Counted from the first letter of the stretch, positions 1 through 12,076 are shown. The stretch is 64,000 nucleotides of DNA from Datisca glomerata (GCA_003255025.1 QANY01004032.1:248001-312000), one strand, 5' to 3'. Translations and numbers: made by a program. Notes: generated by a model not told the origin, from the letters alone.

Positions 1-2265
1 GTAACTACTTAGACACTTGAAGCACAAGGTGGGCTCATGTTATATGAGGCTTAGACAAAAAATTATAAATTAGGCATCTCCAAAATAATTGTGAGTTATA
101 CGATTCTTTCCTTTAAGATACAAACTTGCTATAACTTTATGAATGAATAAGGTCATTTTGCGTATTTAATGATATTAATAATTGTACTTTTAATTCCAAA
201 GAGCTAAATTTTGTATCAACTCATTTTGAAAATCATATGCAAAATAGTGATATTAATGAATTTAATCATGAGCATAGATTATAAATAATATATTTTAAAA
301 TATTACCACACATGAAAAGTTGTTGGTTATGGTATTTTATTTTTTTCCTTAAGAGTAGAAGTCTCATAAAGTTGAGAAATGAAGGAGTCCATAAAAGCAA
401 AAAAGCTAAAAGATTGTGGTACAGTTAGATAGTGGATGAATTAAACTGAACTGAGTAAATATAATATTTGAAGTAGAAGAAAGAACATTTGATGCATTGT
501 TATATTGTTATAGGTTCGTGTACATATAACCTTAGTTTTTTAATTATGTATTTCAATAAGTTTTAAATGAAATAACTTTCCTTCAAAATTTTATGAAAGA
601 AATATTAAAGTGGGAACATACAGAGTTCTTTAGCATGCCCCTGTTTTTTTACGAACAAGCTTCCCCTAGTGAAGCAATAACTACATGTTCACTCCAAGTA
701 ATAGTAAGTTTTTTGACACTCCAAAACATTGTTTCAAAACAAAAAAAAAACACTTAAACATTTTATTGTAAATAAAGGTAAATTGACATAAAACCAAAAT
801 TTTAGAATAGAAATATTAGGCCAAAATTTAAATGATTTTTTTTCAAAAGAAATCTTAAATGATTTCTTGACCATATTTTCTAATTTTTCAAAGTTAAACA
901 AAATGAAAAAAAGTGAAACTTGAACGACACCTTTTCAAATGATTATAAGAAAGATTTTTAATCTTAAAATTAGAAGTTTAAACCTCGTTGTATCCCTCCC
1001 TTAATAAAAAAAGAAAAAAGGAAAACTTGACTAAGTTCAACAGAAAGTTATAGCAGAAAGTCGATCACCAAGAAATTGGGTCAAGGAACAAAGAAGAAGA
1101 CCAAAATGCAAAATGAGAAAAAGCTTAACAGCAGAATCCTGAGGGGCTATTTGTCGGTCACCCCCTCGAAATACTGGCCCTTTCCATCCAAAAGTGACAC
1201 ACCAGACGAGGGTCTCTTCATTTTCTTTTAATATTTTGAAAAATATTGGTGAAAAAATAGATTTTAAAAATAAGACGAAAAAATAAAAAAATAAAATGAA
1301 AGAGAAACAGGAAAATGATTAACCTAATCAAGCTGTAAAAGATTTAAGACTTATAGTCCAAATGATCATCATTTAAGTTTATCCATAAACAATATAATTC
1401 TTCTTACCTTGACAAACAATAAAATTAAAATAAAGCAGTAAAAGGAAACTTAAAGTTTGAATGAGATTGATAGAGAGAAATGAAAAACAAATATTAAATG
1501 CGGTTTGTATTATCGTGCACATCAATAACTCAACCACTCCTCTGACTCACTTGTAGCTGTCCTTTACTTTTGATTCCCTTCTCCATTTAATAACATATGT
1601 TCGCCCCTTTTTTAAAGTTTGTTATTCATACAATTTCGAATCCAACGGTCTCTATTAATGAGGTCATGAATTCTATGTTGCATGTTGCATGCATAAAACA
1701 ATGTTACCGGTTGGGCATTTGTCATCCTCTACGAAAATCTTATTATTAATGAGATTATCAATACGAGTAATTACATTTTTTTTTGCAAAGCTCCAACTTT
1801 TACAGATACTAAAAAAATTATGACTAAAAAAATACCAACTTAGGTTTGTATAATCCATAGTCGAGTCAATATACCTTCAACTTTATAGAACGTATAACTC
1901 TTTCTAACACTACATAATATTACCTACTCCTCCATATCAAATTCAAAATGCAAACATAGTGTTACATCAATGTTCATAAAAAATGAATGAGATAAGTGAT
2001 AAGAATATATAAGAGATCAGGTATTCGAATCACATTACTTCTCTAATCTTTAAAAAGAAAGATAATTAATACAGTAGTCAGTTTCTAATTAATGCACCTT
2101 GAGCTAATTAGATTTATGATATAATAATCACTACAATATCTTACTTATTTGGTTTGTGATTAATTCATGATTCACTTTATAATTGCGAGAAAGTAGAATC
2201 ACATTTAGTTACTTTCATAATATTTTCATAAGCACAATATGTAACAAATAATATTTATTATTTAA
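1..2265. other. AT-rich intergenic DNA, no gene seen
   Basis: I see no open frame with a recognisable domain, no tRNA-like fold and no clear transposon terminus. The stretch is strongly AT-rich with frequent stops in all frames. A short motif resembling a pol III B-box (about 2017-2030) lacks a matching A-box and tail, so I do not call a SINE. Confidence 0.6.
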
Positions 2266-2759
2266 TCTATATATCCATATTATATTAAAAGAGACTTTAA
2301 GCAGAGAAACTTGGTTCTTCTTTTTACCGTTCAATTCTCTTCAAATACAATACAAATTAGATATTTCATATATTTTTTAATTTAATTCAAATATTCATAT
2401 TTTATTTTCTATTCAATATTTATTTGTTTATAAACAATAATTAGCAATGGTAAATATTTTTATAATATCATTGTACTAGAAAGCTCATATTTGTAGAGAT
2501 TGATTTCAAGATATCTCAAATATTTATTTTTAAGTCAATAAAATATTTCATTAGAAATGTATAAACTAAATATTATGTGATATTTATGTTATCAAGAACT
2601 TAAAAATTTATATAATAAATTTAGAAAAAGATATTAATATATTTCTTAATAAGAGAAATTATCTACAAATATTTAATTATTTATTAACAATATCGCAACT
2701 ACAATTTTTACAATTTGAAGGAGTAATGTCATATAGTACAAATTTAACATCATAAGTTA

Positions 2760-2828
<69 letters not shown>

Positions 2829-2975
2829 TTCTTTTTGTTTAGATTTACAACAACTTTTAAAGATAACGTAGTTAGTTCAACCATATATTAATTTTAAATT
2901 ATACATATATTTAAAATTGTTTTAATGTTTTGATAAAAAATTTAGTTTAACACATGCAAAGCACTTACTTTCATC
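2266..2975 (+). mobile_element. Helitron-like non-autonomous element, copy A (decayed)
   Basis: The proposed start, TCTATATATCC preceded by A, fits a Helitron 5' end (TC inserted after A). The body can be read alongside 58042-58710: both share a block on gagaaactt...ttcttctttttac...ttcaaatac/tag, then similar AT-rich text in the same order. Copy A ends near a weak hairpin, CATGCAAAGCA, at about 2952-2962, matching the ACGTGC/GCACGT hairpin of the other copy, but its terminal CTAG is lost. It encodes no Rep/helicase. The boundaries are approximate. Confidence 0.45.
2761..2828. repeat. (ATT)n microsatellite
   Basis: About 22 uninterrupted copies of TTA/ATT lie inside the Helitron-like copy A. 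The repeat is absent from the related copy at 58.0-58.7 kb, so it expanded after the copies diverged. Confidence 0.97.
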
Positions 2976-4028
2976 TTTTTAAAAGTAAAATAGACTCAAT
3001 AACTATACCAACTTTTCTCACTGAGAAAGTCTTTCCAATCCTCCTCTCTGGTGAGTTTCTCTTTTCTTGGTTTCTAGCTTATGATTTTATTTTCTATTTG
3101 CAGTCACTTAGATCTAGATCTATGTTGATTTTCTTCTGTCGATTTAGATCTAAGATAGTTTCTGTCCCCCCATATATGTGAGCTCTTTTCTTGTTTCTCT
3201 GGTAGTTTTTTTGAACTACATATTTTGCGACTAAAAATGAAAGATATTGGATTGCGACGTTTCATTTGCAAAAGACACTCCAATAAGCCTATTTGAGTGT
3301 ATATGTTATTGGGTTGGTTGGTATTTTTCAAGTTCTATGTGACTTCTATGTGCTGTATTTTATAGGTCGATGATGTTTTAAGTTTAATTCCTAGTTTTTT
3401 TATTGAAAGGATTTCCTCATCGTATAGATAACGTTTTATAACGTGACACTACTAGTGGTTGCAATCTTTTATAACTATTAGTGGTTGTAATCACCGTTTT
3501 GAGTATTAATGAATCTTTATTTTCTAAAACTTTCCAACTATTGATTAACACGGGAGTGAATTTATGATTTTACAAGAAATGAGTATGAGGGAGGATTTAC
3601 TCACTAAGCCGGCAAGGGACATTGCGCCTACATGACACTGCTCCGAGGTTCCTCCTACATCCATATTTGGGATAAAACACAAAGATATTCCAAGGATGAT
3701 GATAAAACATAGACATCACTTCTTAAGTATTAATGGGGGCTCAAACCTTTGACGACCTTGATCAAGAAATTTAAGCTCTTACCCGCCTTTGCGCCGGAAT
3801 AAATTACTGTGGAATAACTCTTCCTTTAAAAAAAAGGTATTTTGATAACACTATACATTCAATTATCAAACCCTAATTCGAATAGAGGGATACTCTTTTG
3901 TGGTACAAAATGTTCCGGTCCATGTCTCAGATGCTTGTACGAGGTGGCCCACATGATCAGATCATTAGGCAAATCAAACGGTAGATAAGCATGATCAGCA
4001 TGAGACGTAATAGAGCATCATGGCATAA

Positions 4029-4030
<2 letters not shown>
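2976..4030. other. Intergenic DNA upstream of MIR166
   Basis: I recognise no coding region. The right half (about 3550-4030) is less AT-rich and should hold the distal MIR166 promoter. The small ORFs here show no family signature. Confidence 0.5.

Positions 4031-4085
<55 letters not shown>
4031..4085. repeat. (GA)n microsatellite upstream of MIR166
   Basis: This is a near-perfect run of about 27 GA units. It ends about 120 bp before the TATA-like box at 4206 and about 300 bp before the miR166 stem-loop. GA tracts in plant promoters can bind BBR/BPC (GAGA-binding) proteins, so a regulatory role is possible but not shown. The reverse strand reads as a meaningless Leu-Ser repeat ORF. Confidence 0.95.
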
Positions 4086-4090
<5 letters not shown>

Positions 4091-4205
4091 CATGGGTCGT
4101 GGTCATTTCTGGAAGTGAAGACCCAGCTGGTGGGGTCAGTGTCTGTCCCAATTTATTTTTGTCTTTTTAATTACAGCGTTGGTTTTCCACTCCTTTTACT
4201 CTTCT

Positions 4206-4210
4206 TATAA
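4206..4210 (+). promoter_or_regulatory. Putative TATA box of MIR166
   Basis: TTATAACCCCC sits in a pyrimidine-rich context about 180 bp before the stem-loop. This is the usual arrangement for a plant pri-miRNA, with transcription starting near 4235-4245 in the CT-rich stretch that follows. No other TATA candidate lies this close. The call rests on position and composition only. Confidence 0.4.
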
Positions 4211-4392
4211 CCCCCACACTCCCTTCTTTGAAACCATATCATTCTCATTCATCTCTCTTCCTATCTCTTTCTCTCTAATCCCCCTTGATGCTAGGCGAGA
4301 CTCTTGGGGGATAAAGAGATAAGAGTTAATTAATTCACACCATCTCTAGGGTTTCTCTAAGAAATCAGAAGATTTGGAGCTTTTTCTTGAGG

Positions 4393-4413
4393 GGAATGTT
4401 GTCTGGCTCGAGG
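4393..4413 (+). ncRNA. MIR166: miR166* (5' arm strand)
   Basis: This 21-nt star strand begins GGAATGTTGTCTGG and ends CTCGAGG. It pairs with the mature strand with the 2-nt 3' overhang expected of DCL1 products. Confidence 0.9.
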
Positions 4414-4494
4414 ACATTTCTTTGATCCATTTGGGTTTTCTTCAAATCTATTAAATTAGATTCTTGTGATTACCCTTTCGGCTTGTTAATGTTG

Positions 4495-4515
4495 TCGGAC
4501 CAGGCTTCATTCCCC
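4495..4515 (+). ncRNA. MIR166: Mature miR166 (3' arm)
   Basis: This 21-nt sequence matches the canonical land-plant miR166 (start TCGGACCAGG, end TTCCCC). It has the 5' U preferred by AGO1 and lies on the 3' arm, as in all known MIR166 genes. Confidence 0.96.
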
Positions 4516-4521
4516 TCAATT

Positions 4522-7039
4522 ACATGCTCCCGCCGCTGGCGCTTTCCTTCCAATTCGTCTGTCACTGTATGCATATGATTTGGTAATTATTGTTTCTAAA
4601 ATAGGTATTGTTTGGGAAACTCTGACAGTTTATTTAATTGAATTTGAGGGTTTTGCTAGTTATTGTGCAGATTGGTGTAATGATGAACTATGTTGACTTT
4701 TTTTTGCCTCATTTGGATTTTGTTTGCATGAAACGTTCATGATTGCTTCTTTTTCAGATCTGTGTTATGATGGTGTTTTCTTTGTCAGTCTTTAGGAGCC
4801 TTTCCTGCTTCATCATTACACAGATTTCTCTCATAATCACTTCCTACTAGTATCTGATATGTCACTTTCTTTCTGGACATTACTTTCTTTCTGGACATTT
4901 CTAGATCTCACCCTTCAAAAATTTCAGTTTCAGATGGTTAATCAGCCATGCCCAAACTGATAAACTAATGGTTTTCAGTCATTCTGCCTCTAATCCATGT
5001 AAAAATTATATATTTGTGAAAAAAATTGTCTACTGGCTATGATTTCAAAGCTAATCTTAAATTCATGCTAAAAGATGAATAATGCAAGATGGGTATGCTC
5101 TTTTTTGATTGACACATCCATTTTCATTTGTCACCTAAAAGAAAACTTTTTTTAGAAAAATATGCCTTTCCTTAATACATGTATCCATTTGTTTGTTAAT
5201 GTCAATGTTTTTATTTTTATTTTTTTGTTTTTATTTTTACTTTTTCAGTTGTTGTTTTCACAGATTTCTATAATTCCATTTTACTAATACATTGTCAATT
5301 ATTGTGCTATAATTACTATTTAGCAGTCTTTTTGTTAATGACAGGCCAAGACATTACTGTATGTTTTGTTCTTATAATTATCTGCTTCTTTTCTTTTAGT
5401 GAGGTACATGTTATATAGATTTGAAACAAAAAACCTAAGCATATGTGTTTCTACATATTTATGTTTGGGTATCAGTGTGAGTATATGGAGAGATCCACTT
5501 GGCTCACATGAATCTTTGTGAAATTCTAAATTTTGTTCTTATTACATCCTTATTTTTTAGGGTTTGTTCCCTTATATTTCTTCTCACAACCGCATGGGTG
5601 TGACCATGATTTTGTTAATTTACTGTGTCAACTCAGCCCTAATATTAATATTGATGCCATTTGTTTTTGCGGGAGAGGAAAGGCGTTGGTATAGGTGACT
5701 AACTCCTAAAATAGACTTAAAGAATTCCATAAACTTAAATAGACTCAAGACTAAAGAATTTCATAGTCATATTGAAGGAAGCAATGTGGTGGTAGACCAA
5801 CTGCCTCAACAAGTGATTGACAATTAAAGACACTATGTCATTTCTTAGTACTATTTTCAACCTAAGCTATAAATATGCTTGGTTTTCCTAACAAAGTAGT
5901 TTGACTCTAGTTTATATAGCCTCTAGCTTACTCTCTTTTGCTTCAGTTTCCTCACTGAATTTCCTGGATATGAGGAAAAATCTATTACTAATATGTGCAA
6001 AGAAAATAATTTCTTAAATTAGGCAAAATAGTTTCTCTATTATCAATGCAAATGCTAAAATAGGGCAACATATTTGACACTACAACATATTTCTCTCTCT
6101 AACACAAACAGATGAGTATGCATCTCTATAATCAATATAAGCGTGTCTCTTACCAAGAGGGTGTGGACTTGGAAACAAAGTCCATCCCTTGGAAAGGAGC
6201 TGGTTGAGAATCTTGGAAACATTATTGGCTGTTGTGTTTTTATTTTATTGTATTTTCTTTCAAAAGGTATTATTTAAATAATATATAATTTTTCGAATAG
6301 AGATGCATAGTTTCTTGAGAGACTAATCAGAGAAATCACACCTACCAAGCTATTCAACTACTTTTACCCAAGGTAAGTGTACAGGGAATTTGTATGAATG
6401 GTGTCTCATCCATAAGGGTCTTTTTGGAAATTGGATCTTGTTTACCTTTTTTTTGTAAACAATAAAGTTGAAATCTTGTTGCTTTCTTTGACCCATAGAT
6501 TTTAAGAAAGAGAAAGAGAGAGAAGGAGAAAAATGAGAGAGAGTCATGGTTGGTAATCTTCTATTAAAAAGTATTGTGACCACAACTTTCCCTGAATAAT
6601 TGGTTTGTACAACTTGACGACCAAGACTTGAAAAAACGTAGACAGCTTGGATCAATGCATGGGAAAGTATATCTGAGTAACTCTATCAATATATACCACA
6701 TGGAAGAATTACTTACAGAATGTTTGGAATAATGTAGGTTATTAATACTATGAACATCTATATACGAGCACATGTATAATTTGTAGACTTCTTTCTTAGG
6801 TTGAATATTCTTACAAAAAATATACAAGTAGTATAATTATGAATAATCTTACGCTAAAAAATTCGTTGAGGATTTCTTTCCCTCCAAACAAAATAGACAT
6901 AAGCGTTAAAAGCTATAGACTTAAGATTCTTGACCTCAGATCACTCCTCCTCGTATGAAATTTTAGGCAATAGATAATATGACTCTTGGTGGGCAATCTA
7001 GCAGTAAGGTCGACAAGCTGCAAGAATCCCAGATTTGCT
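4522..7039 (+). other. Probable pri-miR166 downstream region, then intergenic
   Basis: A plausible U-rich intron follows the hairpin: donor GTAATT at 4583 and acceptor TTCTTTTTCAG ending at 4757 (about 175 nt). Plant MIR166 primary transcripts are often spliced downstream of the hairpin. Beyond about 4.8 kb the DNA is T-rich and then AT-rich, with no coding signature and no transposon end until the CACTA terminus at 7040. Confidence 0.4.
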
Positions 7040-7260
7040 CACTACAGGAAAAATCACCTTTTGCGGCAGTTTTAAAAAACGGCCGCCAAAGTTTTCACGG
7101 CGGTTTTCTTAACCGCCGGAGGACCGCCACTAAATTCTGACAAATAGCGGGAATTTTTTCTGACCTATACCAGCGGTTATAAACCACCGGCAATGGTGAA
7201 AACATATAAAAAAAATATAGCGATGGTTTAAAACTGCCGCTAATGTTCACACATTTTTAG
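7040..7260 (+). mobile_element. CACTA (En/Spm) transposon terminus
   Basis: CACTACAGGAAAAATCACC is a typical CACTA terminal inverted repeat. It is followed by the expected dense subterminal repeats, here variants of GGCGGTTTTCTTAACCGCC and ACCGCCGG up to about 7240. The 3 bp before the TIR are GCT. No transposase was found to the right, and no partner end with a matching 3-bp duplication. The TAGTG end at 37844 has similar ACCGCC subterminal repeats but is flanked by AAT. Confidence 0.65.
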
Positions 7261-7858
7261 AAAAAAATTGTGCTGTTTAGCAAGATTGGGAAACACTTAG
7301 AACACTCATTTCAAGTAATGTGTATTTGTATAAAATAACATATATCATCATTTAATAACCTTCAATTGATATAAATATACTCAAATTGACTAACGTAATT
7401 ACTCTACCTCTACAAACACATGCCAAATGCCTACGCATAAGATACTTCTTTATCAATTGAGTAGAGATAAATTTCAAGAAATCATCCAGAAAACTCAGTC
7501 CTTAATTTTCATATTAAGAATCGATAAGACAAAATATGTTGTCAAAGACTCAAACATAAAGCATAACACGATGTTTCTTCTAATTGGGACCTTAAGATAG
7601 ACAATCTTTTCGCCAGACAAGAAATATTGATTAAGTGAACAAGTATAACTAGTGAAGTATTTGTGATGAAGAAGGCATTAAAATAGTACTAAGAAATGAC
7701 ATAGTCACAAGGACCAAGCTCTTGGTCACAGGGACACTAACAAAGAGGTTCTTACATGTTTTATAGCCATCACTACAGACCAAGCAGTTAGCATCCCTCA
7801 CAATCCCCCAATTCTAGAGATTAGATTTGGTAGAGAGCTTATTTGAAGTGTAACCAAG
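7261..7858. other. AT-rich DNA, possible CACTA interior
   Basis: No coding signature was seen. By position this could be the interior of the CACTA element that starts at 7040, cut by the Copia insertion at 7859. Confidence 0.35.
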
Positions 7859-8097
7859 TGTTAAGAAGGGGAAGAAGAGAGATATGATAGAGAGATGAAG
7901 AAGAAGATCACAGAGAAAATACTACGTAAATTGAACTTCTTCATTAAACTTTTCACACAGTAAAACTTTAATATAAATAGGGTTAGACATAAAGAAGAAT
8001 AACGACTAACTAAAACCAGTTAACTAACTATGTGAACTTTAACTGACTAACTAACTAACTATGAGCTACTGACTTTAGCTCATTACATTGCTTAACA
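7859..8097 (-). repeat. Copia 3' LTR (239 bp)
   Basis: It is bounded by the inverted terminal repeat TGTTAAG...CTTAACA, with canonical TG/CA ends. A purine-rich tract abuts it on the internal side in the minus-strand sense. No second copy was seen in the window. Confidence 0.65.
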
Positions 8098-8288
8098 TGC
8101 CACCTTAAACTAAATGGGGATTGAACCACCTTTAGATTGGTTCTGTAAGTGAGAAAACGAGACTCAGGAAGAGCCTTAGTAAGAACATGATCTACTACTT
8201 GTTCTTCTATAGTAATATGATTTACTTGCAGCTAATGATTGTAAATTTTCTCTTTGATAAAATGGATGTCCAATTCAATATGCTTATA

Positions 8289-8590
8289 TTAGGAGTGAAA
8301 CACAAGATTAGCGATCAATTGATTAGCTCCAATATTATCACACAAAATATTTGGACAACAAGGAAAATATAAACCAAGTTCACTGAAAATAGACTGTATC
8401 CAAAGGATCTCAGTTGCTGCCTGAGCAATAGATCTATATTCTGATTTTGTGATTGATCTAGCAACAACTTGTTGCTTCTTAGAGCTCCAAATGATATGAT
8501 TTTCTCCCAAGAAAATGCAATAACCTGAAGTGGACTTCCTTTCATCAATACAACTCGCCTAGTCTGTATCATTAAAGGCACCGATAGAAA
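8289..8590 (-). pseudogene. Copia RNase H domain, frameshifted
   Basis: Two overlapping frames together spell the Copia RNase H core. One frame has GENHIIWSSKKQQVVARS, the tract that leads to a conserved TEAEYRA-type motif (here SEYRSIAQA), then LWIQSIFSELGL and a CDNIGANQLIAN stretch. The same tract in the second frame shows at least one frameshift. It is non-functional. Confidence 0.8.
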
Positions 8591-9113
8591 GAGCTTTCAC
8601 TTGTTTAAACATAATACCATGATTAACGATTCCCTTCAGATATCTTAAGATGCGTTTACAAGCTCTCCAATGTTCAATAGTAAGAGCTTGTAAAACTAGC
8701 TAAGCTTGTTAACTAAGAAGGAGATATCATGTCTGGTTAAAGTGAGATACTGCAAAACACCCATAGTGATTCTGTACAAGGTAGAATATGGAAATAAGGT
8801 ACCAACGACAATTGAGAGTTTGATAGAAGAACACATAAGGGCTTTGAATCTATAATGTGAGTTCGAAAGAGAAGGTCCCTTATATATTTTCTTTGAGTAA
8901 GATATAAATTAGTACAGTCCCTATAGGCTTCAAAGCCAAGAAAATAGTTAATTTGCAGACATATCCTAGTATCTTAAGAGCAAACTTCTAATTTAAGGCT
9001 GAAATAACTTGACTAATAGGCTATTTGCAATTTCCAGTGACAAAAATGTCATCCACGTATACTTATAACAACACAATTTGTAGCTCTTTTCTATATATGA
9101 ATAGAGATGAATC

Positions 9114-9462
9114 TTACTTAGAATTTAGAAATCTTCTTTGAGATAAAGTACTTTGAAGCTTCTCAAACCAAGTTCTGGGAGATTGTTTTAATCCATATAA
9201 GGCATAAGTTAATTTGCAGACATGATCTTTCAAAACTAGATGCTCAAAGCCTATAGGTTGATACATATATGCCTCTTCTTGAAGCTCTCCATTTAAAAAT
9301 GCATTGTTAATGCCTGTTTGCTGAATATCCCAATTAAATGTCACTACCAATGTAAGAATAATGCGAATTGTTGAAGGCTTAACTACTGGACTATAAGTGT
9401 CAAAGTATTCTATTCCAGAATATTGTTGTAACCCCTTTGCTACAAGCCGTGCCATATGTTGG
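9114..9462 (-). pseudogene. Copia reverse transcriptase (RVT_2) fragment
   Basis: The frame contains ARLVAKGLQQ, a D-TYSPVVK motif, INNAFLNGELQEE and YALYGLKQSPRTWF, all hallmarks of the N-terminal half of Copia RT (RVT_2). The Asp of the first catalytic motif is replaced (QQTGINNAFLNG in place of a -DVNNAFLNG-type sequence). The YVDD catalytic motif is not in this frame, although the DNA at about 9040-9070 can be read as a degraded YVDD region. Pseudogene. Confidence 0.85.
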
Positions 9463-12060
9463 GGGGTTTTTCTCTCAAAACATGTGTATTGACATTTTAA
9501 TATGAAATTTAATGAAATTATATTTTTCTTATAATTTTTCTTTTAAATTATTGTTGAATAATTTATATAAATATATAAAAATTACATATTCATTATTACG
9601 GCTATGATCTTGTATTAGTATGAGAGGATTAAGATCATAAATAATGAATAAAAATGTCAGCAACATATTAAAGTATGAAATCTTTAATGAATGGTTGCTA
9701 CTACGGTCCACTAAGCATTATGAATGCATATGATCTAGATCTAGGTCATTGATGTGGATAGACATCTTAGTGAAAGTACTTTATATAATAAGATTATAAA
9801 TGATAGGACCGATGCGAATTAATATCTTTATTAATGTACCGTTTATCATAAAGATTTAATATACATCAATCTGAAGATCATATGTAGATCAGTCTAAATC
9901 CTGAGTAGTCATGAACTCCTATACATGTCTACTGGATCTTTTGATTCACTCGTTAAGTTTTGTATGTAAAACAGGCTAGTGACTTTTTTTTGGAGATTCA
10001 GTGATATGGATGGCTGGTAGCATGATCTTACAAGATTTGAAATCCAAGCTTTCCTAACGGATCGTATATTGGTTCTCTTAAGTGTTAATCTAGAACTGAA
10101 TGGTTATTTAACTCAAATTTATAATACGATTATAAATAGCCATTTACTAGTGAATTAATGGTACTTAAGGATCAAGAGATCATTAGAAGGGTAAAAGAGT
10201 ACTTTTGACCAGCTCTAATTTACGAACCAATAATTGGATGACAGAACTATGTAAAATGATGATATCAATGGACTACACGAGAGTACTCTGTAAATATATT
10301 CTATAATATGTAAGAGTGTAATTCCATATTTATAGTCGAATAATAATGAAATAAATAAATTAAATTATTTAATTAAAGAGTTTAATTAATTATCTAGCTT
10401 ATTGGAGCGTAAGATAATAGGTCCATGGTCCCCAAGTCACCTTTGTACTACGCAGCAGTCTAGGATGTGAATATTTCAGGATATGAGAAAATGACTGACT
10501 TGCAAAAAGAATTTTTATTCTTAGGTAAGTACGTAATCATGAGATAATTATTTGTGATTAATTAATTAAATTATTTATATATAAATTTCAAAAATTACAC
10601 ACACACACACATAAATATATATATATATATATATCGATTAATTTTCTAATTATCGATAAGTGAGACATAATATCTAATTTGTGAATTTAAATAATTATAA
10701 AATATTATCAGATAATACATTATTGCACTTCCACTACTGCAGTGCCAGGTGATACTACAATAGTTCATGTCAATTTTTGATTCTCAATCAGTGATGCCAC
10801 ACATCACTATAGTAGTGTTGTGACACACAGTATTGTGAGGTACTGTGATAGCTCACGGTAACTGCAGTGCCGCAGTTATGCACAAATTTTAATGTGTCCC
10901 ATTGCAATGGTAATTTTAAAATTAGATATTATTTTCAGTTTTTCACCAAAAATATGATATGCTATTATCTAGAAAATATATAAATATTATTCTAATGAGC
11001 TCAGTATTGGATGAATCAGTTGAAAACTGTTGGTCAAAGTGTTGAGAACATAATCATGGTAAAAACTCTCTCTGTGATTAAAAGTTAATAAAACAAACTC
11101 TGAAAGAATAATCATCGTATTCTCTTCGAGGATTGTCTCACGAAATTAATCATTCTCAGTAAATCTCTAGATCTCATGTGTTGAGTACATCTAGAGACTA
11201 TAAAGTGTCTTTGAATTATTCTACATGCCCACACACGTCCTTGTACATTTGAGGATTGACTTGAAAGATCTTGGTGTGGATCTTGAAGTCCGTTGTTCGT
11301 GGGAATGTAGGAACGTTGGTTCACGAGGACATTTGATATAGAGTACAAAGGTATATGATTACTATCCATGTATGTCTTAGATTTAATATATAAATATATA
11401 ATGGATCCTGATTGAATTTTTTTTCAATAAAAGTTACTATTTTGGAAACCGTTGCATGCATTTATTTTCTTTTATATAAAAGATTCATTTTTAATAAATT
11501 TTAAAAGTCACCACGTCTCCGCCGCGCGAGCGCCGCATTTTTCAAAAATTGGTTTCAAAGCGGTCATTATATATTTGTATATTAAATATTGTGCGGGTGT
11601 TCTTGCATTGTTCATAATATATTTTGATGTATGTGAATGAATGAATGGTTTGTTTTTTTTGAATGTATGGTTAAATAATAGATCGTTAATTGTGTGGTGA
11701 TTATTGAGTTAGACTTTATTTTTTCGTTAGATCTTGTATAAGCCGATTTGGGGCGTATAAATTTTTATAATTTTATTTTAAATAATATATTGTAATTATT
11801 CTAATTGCGAGAAGAAGAAGAACGCACGAGACGAACAAGGATGAAAAAGCAAATAAAAGATTTTTAGGGAATTCCGATGCCGACACTAGAAATAGGATTT
11901 CTGGCACTGGCGTTGTTGGAATCGGTTTTTCGGGTGCCGCTTCCAAGTCTGAAGGTTGTGGCCGGCTGTCGACGGGCAGCGGCGGTGGATGTCCAGCGGC
12001 GGTGGGAGAGTCCTATTGTTGGTGTCAACTGTTGTCACATATAGAAAAGTTTCACAGAAA
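9463..12060. other. Non-coding, retroelement leader/LTR-like DNA
   Basis: No coding domain is recognised. The long AT-rich stretch with embedded moderate-GC blocks resembles LTR or leader DNA of an unassigned Copia element, but I could not pair it with a second LTR. A GC-rich segment at about 11510-12010, with GCGGCGGTGG-type repeats, lies next to a PBS-like site on the minus strand. Confidence 0.3.
10596..10634. repeat. (AC)n/(AT)n compound microsatellite
   Basis: About 8 AC units are followed after a short spacer by about 10 AT units. Confidence 0.95.
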
Positions 12061-12073
12061 CTCTGATACCAAC
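12061..12073 (-). other. PBS-like site complementary to tRNA-Met
   Basis: The minus strand reads GTTGGTATCAGAG, which matches the common plant LTR-element primer binding site (complement of the initiator tRNA-Met 3' end). A GC-rich leader lies to the left and AT-rich DNA to the right, as expected if a minus-oriented LTR begins near 12077. The adjacent bases do not give a clean CA end, so the LTR itself is unproven. Confidence 0.45.
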
Positions 12074-12076
12074 TTA

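Larger units (their letters stand above)
4385..4521 (+). ncRNA. MIR166: miR166 precursor stem-loop
   Basis: The precursor of microRNA miR166 guides AGO1/AGO10-bound cleavage or repression of class III HD-ZIP mRNAs (PHB, PHV, REV, ATHB8, ATHB15). These control leaf polarity, meristem and vascular patterning. The 3' arm contains the canonical mature sequence, beginning TCGGACCAGGCTTC and ending CATTCCCC (4495-4515). The 5' arm contains the expected star strand, beginning GGAATGTTGTCTGG (4393-4413). The arms pair almost fully, including a GAGGGGAATG/CATTCCCCTC lower stem, and are joined by an AT-rich loop of about 80 nt. Mature and star are both perfect family matches, so the locus looks functional. 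Which family member it is cannot be told from the window. Confidence 0.96.
7859..9462 (-). mobile_element. Truncated Ty1/Copia element (3' half plus 3' LTR)
   Basis: In minus orientation it reads reverse transcriptase (9455-9114), RNase H (about 8590-8289), a short untranslated part, a purine tract (AAGGTGGCA just beyond 8097) and a 239-bp LTR. The order RT, RNase H, LTR is that of Copia 3' halves. Integrase, gag and the 5' LTR are missing, and recognisable sequence stops at about 9462 next to unrelated AT-rich DNA. Frameshifts in RNase H show it is dead. Confidence 0.8.

Noticed and set aside
3957..4151. Minus-strand ORF rich in Leu-Ser repeats
   Set aside because: It is only the translation of the (GA)n microsatellite.
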